From the NCBI GenBank assembly GCA_964555735.1, contig CAZKTS010000136.1, positions 1-31,742 on the forward strand: a DNA stretch of 31,742 bases. Direction: 5' to 3'. Below the pieces are notes generated by a model. It was not told the origin of the DNA. It was given only the letters and a program-made list of their open reading frames with translations, and searched no databases. Positions within the stretch are counted from its first letter, which is position 1. Every line of letters begins with the position of its first letter. Made by a program: the position numbers and the translations under genes. Of the stretch, positions 1 through 6,670 are shown in pieces. The stretch comes from CAZKTS01 sp964555735. Its GTDB lineage: Bacteria > Actinomycetota > Acidimicrobiia > IMCC26256 > PALSA-555.

Positions 1-1581
1 GTCGCCTCGCCACGTCGGCCAGCCGAGCAGGTTCGGCCGTTCGAGCACCCACACCCTCCGGTCCTCACCGATCTCCTCGGTGATGAGCGCTTCGAGCTTG
101 GTGCTGCACTCGACCACGAGATCGCGCTGGGCGGGATCTGCCGCGAGGTTGACCAGCTCGCCCGGATCCGACGCACGGTCGTAGAGCACGACGTCGTTCT
201 GGGCGACGAGCGTGTCGAAGTCGGTGGGGCGGTTGGGCTCGAGCGGCGAGAAGTACCGACCGAACGTGTAGCGCTCGTCCGTGTAGCCGCGCAGGAACCC
301 GCGCTTGTGCCAGTCGGGACGGAGCTCGCCGCTCATCAGCCGATCGCCGGCCTTCGGGTCGCTGAAGGCGTTCCAGAAGTCGGCATCGAGCGTCGTGATC
401 GTCTCCACCGCGGTGAGCACGCCGTCGCGGACCGAGCCCCCGGTGAGCGCCGGCACCAGCGAGTGCCCGCGGAGCGCAGGAAAGCGGGTGGCGATCTCGG
501 TGTCGTCCAATCCCGCCATGGCGAGCACGGTCGGAGCGAGGTCGACGGCCGACGCGAGCGAGCCGGTGGTGCCGCCGCCCGGCACGTCGGGATGACGCAC
601 GATGAACGGGACGTGGAAGTTCTCGTCGTAGACGAGGTTGCCCTTCTGGCGCAGCCGATGCGACCCCACCATCTCGCCGTGGTCGGCCGTGAAGATCACG
701 ACGGTCTGGTCGGCCTGGCCGGACGCCTCGAGCGCATCGAGGACGGTCTCGATGCTCCGGTCCACGTCGCGGAGGCAGTTCAAGTAGAAGTTGAGCCCGG
801 CGCGCCAGTGGTCGTCCGACGTGACCGGACCGAACACGGTCTCGAGCATGCGGCCGAACTCGCGAACCGCGGGCGCCGCCGCGGCGAGGTCGTCGTCGGC
901 GTTCTGGGCGAGCTCGACGTCCCACTGCCGGCGGTAGACGGGCACATCGGCAGGAGGCTTCATCTTGACCGCGTGCGCGAGACCGAGCGGGAGGTCGACC
1001 GGCGAGGGCGAGCCGTAGTCGAAGCTCATGATGTCGTGCGGGTTGACGAAGTTCACCGCCATGAACCACGGCTGGTCCGCAGCGACGACCGAGGCGCGAT
1101 CACGGAGCCACTTCACCGCCTGTCCGGCGATGACCGGATCGACACGTAGGCCGGCCCACGCGCCGCCGTCGATGTCACCCCAGTCGTTGAACTCCGAGAA
1201 CCCGTACGGCTCGAGCGCATCGACCGTCGACACCGGCTTCGCGGGGTCGACGTACGCATTCGAGAGGTGCCACTTGCCCTGGTACGTGCAGTAGTAGCCC
1301 TGCGACCGCAACATCGTGCCGATCGTGCCGAGCCCAGGATCGAGCGGGCGGACGTAGGGCATGTTGTCGTTGTCGTAGATCTGGGTGATCGGCATGTGCC
1401 GCCCCGTGTACATCACGGAGCGCGACGAGCTGCACTGCGTCGCGGCTGCGTAGTAGCGCTCGAACGTGGTGCCCGACTCGGCCAGGCGCTCGCGTGCGGG
1501 CAGCAAGTAGCCGTCGGGACGAGGAAGGTGGAACCGCTCCTCGTCCGTCGTGATCAACAAGATGTTCGGACCGCGCCCCAC
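1..1581 (-). CDS. Sulfatase (partial, C-terminus off the left edge)
   Basis: Formylglycine-dependent sulfatase that would hydrolyse a sulfate ester; the substrate cannot be told. The frame stays open from a GTG at 1581 to base 1, giving 527 residues with no stop. An AAGGGGAG ribosome site lies 5-6 bases before the GTG. The N-terminus reads PNILLITTDEE, the usual first metal-binding strand. The formylglycine motif is CSSSR with Cys50, so the third position is Ser instead of the common Pro. QGKWHL follows, and TADHGEM (second metal site) lies near residue 290. No signal peptide is visible, so it is probably cytoplasmic. It stands alone, divergent from the VOC gene at 1724. Family assignment is firm; the missing C-terminus hides the substrate-specific part. 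Confidence 0.9.
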   Translation of the reverse strand, partial: MGRGPNILLITTDEERFHLPRPDGYLLPARERLAESGTTFERYYAAATQCSSSRSVMYTGRHMPITQIYDNDNMPYVRPLDPGLGTIGTMLRSQGYYCTYQGKWHLSNAYVDPAKPVSTVDALEPYGFSEFNDWGDIDGGAWAGLRVDPVIAGQAVKWLRDRASVVAADQPWFMAVNFVNPHDIMSFDYGSPSPVDLPLGLAHAVKMKPPADVPVYRRQWDVELAQNADDDLAAAAPAVREFGRMLETVFGPVTSDDHWRAGLNFYLNCLRDVDRSIETVLDALEASGQADQTVVIFTADHGEMVGSHRLRQKGNLVYDENFHVPFIVRHPDVPGGGTTGSLASAVDLAPTVLAMAGLDDTEIATRFPALRGHSLVPALTGGSVRDGVLTAVETITTLDADFWNAFSDPKAGDRLMSGELRPDWHKRGFLRGYTDERYTFGRYFSPLEPNRPTDFDTLVAQNDVVLYDRASDPGELVNLAADPAQRDLVVECSTKLEALITEEIGEDRRVWVLERPNLLGWPTWRGD

Positions 1582-1723
1582 GCGACTCCCCTTCAGCCCA
1601 GACCCGGCGGACTCTCCCGCCGGGCGTGCGATGTTACGCAGTGCGCAGAGCTCTGGGTGTGCGCGGTCGCGCCGATGGGCATGCTGGCGCCGATGAGCGC
1701 GAACGCGTCAGAGGAGCACGCGC

Positions 1724-2104
1724 ATGAGGATCGAACGGATCGTCCCGAACATCGTGTCCGAGCGCTTCGCCGCGAGCCGTGCGTTCTACGAGCAGCTCTT
1801 CGACCTGGTTGTGAGCGTCGAGCTCGACGACTGGTACCTCCAGCTCATGGCGCCTGAGGACCGTTCACGCAACATCGGGTTCGTGAAGCCTGGGAGTGAG
1901 CTCGCCGCAGGCCGCGTCTCGATCGACGGCAACTCCTCGATGCTCCTCACGATCCACGTCGACGACGTCGACGAGGCGCACGAGCGCGCGCAGGCGATCG
2001 GCGCGGAGATCCTCGGGGAGATCCGCGACGAGGCGTACGGTCAGCGCCACTTCCTCGTCGTCGACCCGAACGGCGTGCTCCTCAACGTGATGAGCGCGCT
2101 CTGA
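1724..2104 (+). CDS. VOC (glyoxalase/bleomycin resistance-like) family protein
   Basis: Small 126-residue protein of the vicinal oxygen chelate fold. The start has GAGGAG six bases upstream. The first half begins with a beta strand (RIERIVPNIV) followed by the ASRAFYEQLF helix. The second half has the typical LTIHVDDVDEAHERAQAIGA segment and ends with HFLVVDPNGVLLNV, the standard VOC C-terminal strand. The usual first metal ligand at the end of strand 1 is not obvious, so it may be a binding or resistance protein, not a glyoxalase. It converges on the secreted hydrolase at 2108, with three bases between the two stop codons and no visible terminator. Substrate unknown. Confidence 0.88.
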   Translation: MRIERIVPNIVSERFAASRAFYEQLFDLVVSVELDDWYLQLMAPEDRSRNIGFVKPGSELAAGRVSIDGNSSMLLTIHVDDVDEAHERAQAIGAEILGEIRDEAYGQRHFLVVDPNGVLLNVMSAL

Positions 2105-2107
2105 GCG

Positions 2108-3436
2108 TCATCCCTTGGCGAACGAGATCTCGATGAACCGGGAGTTCCGCGGGTCGCTGGAGCTGGCGCCGTTGACTACCACGATGCATCCGGGATGCTG
2201 CGCGTCGCAGATCCCGTCACCGACCGGACCTTCGACGATCTCGAGCTGCACGGAACCCTCGCCGGTCGGGTTGCTGAGCAGCAGCTTCGCCTTGGTGTAG
2301 TCGCAGCCCGCGCTGTTCGTGAGCTGGCGGCTGCTCGGGTTGCACTGCAGGATGTTCACGACCTTGCCGGGTTCGTACCCGCTCCACTGCACGGTCACGA
2401 CCTGACCGCCCTGGAGACCCTTGCGCGGGGTCACGCTCGCCTGCAGGTCGAGCTCTGCCCGCGGCAGCGTCGGGACGGTCTCGGTCGAGCCTTGCTTCGT
2501 CACGAACTTCATCGTGCTCACCCCAGCCTGCTGATCGTCGGGTAGACGTTGCCTCGCGGCCGCATCGCCGCGCAGGTACGCGTCGAAGAAGTCGACCGTG
2601 GCGGCGTACGTCGCGGGGCCCGCCGAGGACCCGTGGTCGCCACCCTCCATGGTGAGCAGACCCTTCGGTCCCCGAGCCCGGTTGAACGCGGTGAGGGCGA
2701 GGTCGTACGGCACCTGCTGGTCATCGGTGCCATGGACGAGGAGCAACGGAGGTGCCTCGGAGAAGTCGAACTTGCCGGGGAACCCAGCCGGCGTCCCCGC
2801 CATCACGACCGCCGCCTTGACCCGATCGTCGCGGACCTTCGTGCTCGCGGTGATCCCGTACATGGTGATCGCGCCGTTGGAGTGGCCGGCCGCGCCGATC
2901 TGGTTCGGGTCGACGAGGCCCGCGAGCAGGCCCTCGTCGGCCTTGGCGTCGCGGAGCACCGAGTCGATGACGAACGTCAGGTCCTCAGGCTGGTTGGCCG
3001 AGTCGCCGGCAACCGCGCCACAGGGTGAGTCTCCGCTGCTGAGCGGGAACGTCGGTGCGGCGACGACGTACCCGGCCGCGGCGATCTGGTGGAGCAACGC
3101 CTCGTAGCTCTGCGCCGTGGCGCCGTAACCGTGGGCGAACACGATGAGCGGGTACGGCCCGCCGTCAACATCGGGCTGGGCGTCGGGAACCGGAGCGGCC
3201 GAGGCCGCGCCCGTCGCCGGGTAGTAGACGGTGGTCGGGAGGGTGCGCGACGGGATCTTCGGGCAGTCCTCGTTCTTCGCAGTCGGCCGCGAGTCGTCGA
3301 CGTACGTCGTGGTGGCGACGCCGACCGCGTGCAGCGGCGCTTCTGTGCCCGTCGCCGTCGCGGCGCCGGCGACACCGACCGCGAGACTCACCAGCACTAG
3401 GGCAGCTGCACCGATTCGCGACCCTGTCCCGCGCAT
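2108..3436 (-). CDS. Secreted alpha/beta-hydrolase fused to a neocarzinostatin-like domain
   Basis: Predicted exported esterase or lipase of the dienelactone hydrolase/chlorophyllase type. I place the start at the ATG at 3436 because it directly gives a signal peptide (MRGTGSR, then a hydrophobic stretch ending near AGAATATG). In this 442-residue numbering, the oxyanion segment VFAHGYG is near 100-106, the nucleophile elbow GHSNG has Ser186, and Asp238/239 (HGTDD) and His268 (GGDHG) complete a triad. From about residue 334 there is a separate all-beta domain starting ASVTPRKGLQGGQVVTVQW, with paired cysteines (LQCNP...CDY, ICDAQHPGC). It matches the neocarzinostatin/macromomycin apoprotein pattern. 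An upstream TTG at 3478 is possible but would bury the signal peptide. The substrate and the role of the second domain are unknown. Confidence 0.85.
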   Translation of the reverse strand: MRGTGSRIGAAALVLVSLAVGVAGAATATGTEAPLHAVGVATTTYVDDSRPTAKNEDCPKIPSRTLPTTVYYPATGAASAAPVPDAQPDVDGGPYPLIVFAHGYGATAQSYEALLHQIAAAGYVVAAPTFPLSSGDSPCGAVAGDSANQPEDLTFVIDSVLRDAKADEGLLAGLVDPNQIGAAGHSNGAITMYGITASTKVRDDRVKAAVVMAGTPAGFPGKFDFSEAPPLLLVHGTDDQQVPYDLALTAFNRARGPKGLLTMEGGDHGSSAGPATYAATVDFFDAYLRGDAAARQRLPDDQQAGVSTMKFVTKQGSTETVPTLPRAELDLQASVTPRKGLQGGQVVTVQWSGYEPGKVVNILQCNPSSRQLTNSAGCDYTKAKLLLSNPTGEGSVQLEIVEGPVGDGICDAQHPGCIVVVNGASSSDPRNSRFIEISFAKG

Positions 3437-3523
3437 CGTGTTCCCATCCGACGTGCCGACCACGCGCTCGAGCTGCAACGTAGCCCCTCAGCGTCCGTCG
3501 CACCGTGGAGGGAGACACCTCGA

Positions 3524-3997
3524 TCAGGCGCAGGCGAGGTCGCCGGACGTGGTCAGCTCGAACACCGGATGGGTGCGGGCATCGTCGAGGAACGCCTCGG
3601 GCGGCGAGTCCTTGGTCGCACCGAACCGGTCACGCACCTTGGTCGCCACCGCCACGTAGCGCTTCAGGACGGGCGCAGCCTCCCTCGGCGTCACCTCACG
3701 GACCATGGCATCCACTCGATGCCTCCCCCGTCGGAGCACGACGTGCTGGTCCGCCCGAACGTTGCGCACCCAGTCGACGACGCCATAGGGCGCGACCAAC
3801 CAGCACCGCCCGTCGTGGGCCACGGGCACCACGGGGGTGGTGCGGGGCGCTCCGGTCCTGCGGCCCCGGCTCGTCAGCAGGTGCATCGGCCCGATCCCGA
3901 GGCGTGTCAGGAGCGTGATCGCAGCTTCGCCGAGCCGCCACCCCGCGCTCCGGAACGCCGGCTGGGCCTGCGGCTTCCCGTCGGTTCGCCTCGACAT
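3524..3997 (-). CDS. Nitroreductase/deazaflavin (F420)-dependent oxidoreductase family protein
   Basis: 157-residue protein of the DUF385/Ddn-like split-barrel family, which uses F420 or FMN in redox chemistry in actinobacteria. Recognisable parts are LLTSRGRRTGAPRTTPVVPV (the family's SGR.TG.PR stretch), CWLVAPYG and DWVRNVRAD (W..N..A motif), followed by a beta strand and a C-terminal helix (APVLKRYVAVATKV). I chose the ATG at 3997 because GGAG lies eight bases upstream. The frame stays open to 4090, but that extension has no family similarity and no ribosome site. Cofactor preference cannot be decided from sequence alone. Confidence 0.85.
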   Translation of the reverse strand: MSRRTDGKPQAQPAFRSAGWRLGEAAITLLTRLGIGPMHLLTSRGRRTGAPRTTPVVPVAHDGRCWLVAPYGVVDWVRNVRADQHVVLRRGRHRVDAMVREVTPREAAPVLKRYVAVATKVRDRFGATKDSPPEAFLDDARTHPVFELTTSGDLACA

Positions 3998-4106
3998 GGG
4001 TGATCTCCAGTGCTCGCCAGGCGCTGCCTCGCCCGCGACGGTCCTACCCGGGCCCGGGCCCTGGTGAACGGGGGCACCACCAGATCTCACCGTCGGATCC
4101 CGTCCC

Positions 4107-4112
4107 TAGACT
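4107..4112 (+). promoter_or_regulatory. Candidate -10 box (TAGACT) of a leaderless transcript
   Basis: TAGACT fits the actinobacterial TANNNT -10 pattern and ends six bases before an ATG at 4119. That spacing is typical of leaderless mRNAs in this phylum. The related module at 10760 has TAGTCT seven bases before its ATG, so the arrangement is shared by both copies. No convincing -35 hexamer is visible. Confidence 0.35.
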
Positions 4113-4118
4113 CCGGGC

Positions 4119-4211
4119 ATGGCACGCAGCACCGGCATGCAGGCCGTCCTGCTCGACTTCGGAAGGCGCGTCCGTCCAGGCACGACCATCCAACCACGTC
4201 GCGCCTGGTGA
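4119..4211 (+). CDS. Tiny possible leaderless ORF (30 aa), copy A
   Basis: Unrecognised 30-residue ORF whose last 20 residues read LDFGRRVRPGTTIQPRRAW. The ORF at 10773 ends in LDFGRRVSPDRTIKPRRAC, so the two are related. A TANNNT box just upstream suggests leaderless translation. Against coding: between the two copies, substitutions fall on all three codon positions, with no third-position excess, and the nucleotide similarity continues past the stop codon. It may equally be part of a non-coding module or small RNA. Confidence 0.25.
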   Translation: MARSTGMQAVLLDFGRRVRPGTTIQPRRAW

Positions 4212-4230
4212 GGTTGCGATCACCGTTCAC
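4143..4230 (+). repeat. Diverged repeat, copy A (pair with 10839-10926)
   Basis: 88 bp that match 10839-10926 at about 75 of 88 positions by hand alignment without gaps, including an identical 21-base core that begins CTCGACTTCGGAAGG. Similarity crosses the stop codon of the tiny ORF. It is followed after exactly 34 bases by an 11-bp tandem duplication, as is copy B. Confidence 0.8.
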
Positions 4231-4617
4231 TGAGTCTCGCCGAGTGTGCAGAGTTCGCTCGCGGTGATGGGATCCTGATGGGATCCGCCGTGCTGCCTTG
4301 CCGCGCAGACTCGCCGCGCGGCTTCCTGAACCGAGGGTCGTGGGATCGAATCAACCCGGGGGCGCGAGACCAAGGCTGCAAACCGGGATTGCGGCGCGAG
4401 TCGAGACACCACGCGAACTGCGAAAGAGCGGGAACCCAACTGTTACACGAACACCTCGGGGCGACGTCGCTGCGAGCGTCGGGCTCCCTAATCAGCGGAG
4501 TGTGGCGCGATCATTCGGGCGGTGGGAGTCGGCGTGCGTTCACCTTGTGGGGCGCGGGTCGTTCCCGACGTGACACCACTCGCGCTGGCGGGCTCGAGCC
4601 GCGTCGAAGGGGGTGTG
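4212..4617. other. 406 bp without a convincing gene; possible old integration site
   Basis: No supported coding region on either strand. It contains the end of repeat copy A, a perfect 11-bp tandem duplication (4265-4286), and a stretch at 4334-4364 (GGTCGTGGGATCGAATC and onward to a G-rich end) that resembles the T-arm and acceptor side of a tRNA with mutated bases. Together these suggest a decayed tRNA-type attachment site, but no full tRNA can be folded from the flanking bases. Confidence 0.4.
4265..4286 (+). repeat. Perfect 11-bp tandem duplication (TGATGGGATCC x2)
   Basis: Two identical adjacent copies of TGATGGGATCC. The equivalent place in the second module (10961-10982) has GGATGGGATCT followed by TGATGGGATAG with the same 11-bp period. 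Short direct repeats of this size next to att sites are typical arm-type binding sites of tyrosine integrases; that role is inferred. Confidence 0.75.
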
Positions 4618-5502
4618 CTATGAGACGGGTTGCCAGGTCTGGTCAGGTCGGGTACGGCATCGATGGACCTCTTCGCGTCCGACGCGGATGCGGAAGACGC
4701 GGTGGCCGTCGAGACCTTCTTCTGGTCCGAGCGCAAGGGGTGTGCCGCTCGGACGGGTGACGTCAACTGGGGTGCCGCATCGTGGGCAGTCGACGAGTTG
4801 GTCTGGGTTCGAGTCGTCTGGCATGGGACTACCTCGGGGAGGGTCGATCAGCTCCTTGGCGTCGGTGAGGAAATGCTCGCGATCCACGGTGATGAACAGG
4901 GCTTCGGCCGTGGCGAGGAGGGTCTCACCAAGTCGAGCTTCGGCGTCGACGTAAATCTTGCGGCCCGATTGCTCGCGGTAGCGGGCGCGGAACTCGATCG
5001 GGAAATCAACTGGGATCGGGGCCCGGTAACTCACCGTGAGTCGTCCGGTAAAGCCGGGTTCACGGGCGATCGAGAGTGCATAACCGGTGACGTCGTCGAA
5101 CACCGCGGCGACGAGGCCGCCGTGCACGCGTCCGGGCGCGCCCTCGAAGGCTCGCCCGAACTGGACGTCGGCGACCGCTTCGTCGCCTTCTCGGCGAGTC
5201 GTGATGTCGACCGATGCGGGGTTCGCCGGACCCGCGACTGCACGGTCTGCCATGGCATGGTCGGCAACGTTCAGACCGGCGTCGCGAAGGTCGACAAGCG
5301 TCGCGAAGTCAGGCATGGTCCGCACGCGCCGCGGGGTCCTCTCGAGCAGCTCGGTGGCATCGCGCAATGTGCGGGCAATGGTCCGGAATACGAACGCGCC
5401 GGGTTCGGCTGCAGCGATTTGATGGAGCAACTGTCGTGCGGCGGTCGCGATCTCGAGTCGGCCAGCGTCGAGCTCGTGGTCGGCTGCCGACGCCGATGGC
5501 AT
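4618..5502 (-). CDS. PaaI-like hotdog thioesterase with a zinc-ribbon-like C-terminal tail
   Basis: 294-residue protein with a central hotdog thioesterase domain, about residues 85-210. The motif GRVHGGLVAAVFDDVTGYA corresponds to the HGG...D catalytic segment of PaaI-type acyl-CoA thioesterases. About 75 helical residues precede it. The C-terminal 60 residues carry CPRCG and a later HRC, like a partial zinc ribbon, which is unusual for the family. The ATG overlaps the TGA of the upstream thioesterase gene (TGATG at 5500-5504), so the two are translationally coupled in the TetR operon. Likely role: hydrolysis of acyl-CoA intermediates of the pathway served by this cluster. The substrate is unknown, and the tail could be a CoA- or metal-binding addition. 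Confidence 0.82.
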   Translation of the reverse strand: MPSASAADHELDAGRLEIATAARQLLHQIAAAEPGAFVFRTIARTLRDATELLERTPRRVRTMPDFATLVDLRDAGLNVADHAMADRAVAGPANPASVDITTRREGDEAVADVQFGRAFEGAPGRVHGGLVAAVFDDVTGYALSIAREPGFTGRLTVSYRAPIPVDFPIEFRARYREQSGRKIYVDAEARLGETLLATAEALFITVDREHFLTDAKELIDPPRGSPMPDDSNPDQLVDCPRCGTPVDVTRPSGTPLALGPEEGLDGHRVFRIRVGREEVHRCRTRPDQTWQPVS

Positions 5503-5957
5503 CAGGCCACCGCTGGCGGCTTGATGAGCACGGTGCCTTGCGCGACACAGATCGTGCGACCTTCGTTCTCGGCGGTGATCGTCACGACGGCCGTGCGCAT
5601 GGTGAGCGCGACGATCTGCGCCGTTGCGACGATCTCGCCCGCGGTAACTGGGGCTAGGTAGTTGACCTTGAACTCTGTCGTCGCGGCCCACGACCCTTGA
5701 CGGATCACTGGATAGCAGACCGTACCGAGTAGGTGATCGCATACGGCTGCGACGACGCCGCCGTGGAGGTTGCCGAATGGGGTCTTGAGGTCGTCGCGCA
5801 CATCGAGGGCGGCGCGCAGGAACCCGGCGCCCGCGTCCACGTGTCGAAGCCCGAGGTAGCCGGGGAGACCTTGTCCCTCAAAGTGAGCATCGACGAGCGA
5901 CGCCGCCACGTCCGGCGCGTAGTTCTCGAATGTCGGTAGCACTCGTTCGGTGGTCAC
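5502..5957 (-). CDS. PaaI-family hotdog acyl-CoA thioesterase
   Basis: 151-residue single-domain hotdog protein, normal length for PaaI-like thioesterases. The catalytic segment is GNLHGGVVAAVCDHLLGTV, and WAATTEFKVNYLAPV is the conserved strand that follows. It starts at a GTG that overlaps the stop of the upstream TetR gene (GTGA) and ends overlapping the start of the second thioesterase. It is therefore the middle gene of a three-gene minus-strand operon. Expected reaction: cleavage of an acyl-CoA thioester in the cytoplasm; acyl specificity cannot be read. Confidence 0.88.
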   Translation of the reverse strand: MTTERVLPTFENYAPDVAASLVDAHFEGQGLPGYLGLRHVDAGAGFLRAALDVRDDLKTPFGNLHGGVVAAVCDHLLGTVCYPVIRQGSWAATTEFKVNYLAPVTAGEIVATAQIVALTMRTAVVTITAENEGRTICVAQGTVLIKPPAVA

Positions 5958-6550
5958 GTTTCACGCGTGGTGCTGCGAGGCTGATAGCCGCGTCCGAGGA
6001 GGTCGAGCATCCCGTCGGCGATCTCGTCGGCCGGGATCGGCTGCTCGGCCACGACGTAGTGCAGCGCGGTCACGGTGACCGCTCCGAAGATCGCCGACGC
6101 GGTGGTCTCGGGTGGCAGCACACGCAGTGAGCCATCGGCGGCGCCGTCGGTGAGGAGCTCCTGGACGGGGGCATGGAAGACCTCGTGGACCGCCTTCGCG
6201 GTGTCGGGGAGTCGGCCGAGGCGTCCGAGCTCGGCGAGCAACACGCGACAGGTGTCGGGTTGTTCAGCCATCAGCTGGAGCTGGGTTCGAATCACCTGCT
6301 CGAGGCGCTCGCGTGCTGGCGTCTTCGCACCGAGCGCGACGTCGACCGCGGCCGCGACGTGGCCGATGAAATCGTCGAGGAGGAAGGCGAGCACGTCTCG
6401 CTTGCCGTCGAAGTAGTAGTAGAGCGTCGAGCTCGGCACACCAGTCGCCTCGGTGAGGTCCTCGATGCGCGCGTCATCGAACCCGAGGTCGGCGAAGACG
6501 TGCGCAGCGGGACGCAGGCGCTCCGCAAGCGCTGCGGGGACACGACGCAC
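5954..6550 (-). CDS. TetR/AcrR family transcriptional regulator
   Basis: 198-residue regulator with an N-terminal HTH (RIEDLTEATGVPSSTLYYYF, then GKRDVLAFLLDDF), the canonical TetR pattern, and a helical ligand-binding C-terminal part. I chose the GTG at 6550 because GGGAGG lies seven bases upstream; the frame is open further upstream but runs into the MMPL gene. It is the first gene of an operon with two thioesterases and is divergent from the MMPL-P450 arm. The perfect palindrome at 6619-6635 between the two starts is the obvious operator, so it probably represses both arms until an acyl-CoA or lipid ligand binds. The ligand is inferred from the neighbours. Confidence 0.92.
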   Translation of the reverse strand: MRRVPAALAERLRPAAHVFADLGFDDARIEDLTEATGVPSSTLYYYFDGKRDVLAFLLDDFIGHVAAAVDVALGAKTPARERLEQVIRTQLQLMAEQPDTCRVLLAELGRLGRLPDTAKAVHEVFHAPVQELLTDGAADGSLRVLPPETTASAIFGAVTVTALHYVVAEQPIPADEIADGMLDLLGRGYQPRSTTRET

Positions 6551-6618
6551 GACTCGGCCTCCCTTCTCGCGACCTGACCGGTCGGCGCTTGTTTGCAACA
6601 GCGTACTGGGCGGTTGTC

Positions 6619-6635
6619 TTGGAATACTATTCCAA
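6619..6635. promoter_or_regulatory. TetR-type operator palindrome overlapping divergent -10 boxes
   Basis: TTGGAATACTATTCCAA is a perfect palindrome with 8-bp arms around a central C. It lies in the 120-bp gap between the TetR and MMPL starts. TACTAT (6625-6630) inside it fits a -10 box for the plus-strand operon, and its complement TAGTAT fits one for the minus strand. Binding here would therefore block both promoters. It is also markedly AT-richer than its surroundings. Confidence 0.75.
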
Positions 6636-6670
6636 AGTAGGGTCCCCGGGCGCTGACCAGGGAGGCATTG

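Noticed and set aside
65..1069. 334-residue minus-strand frame rich in Arg/Ala/Pro
   Set aside because: It overlaps the sulfatase in another frame; the sulfatase frame has intact motifs, this one is low-complexity shadow.
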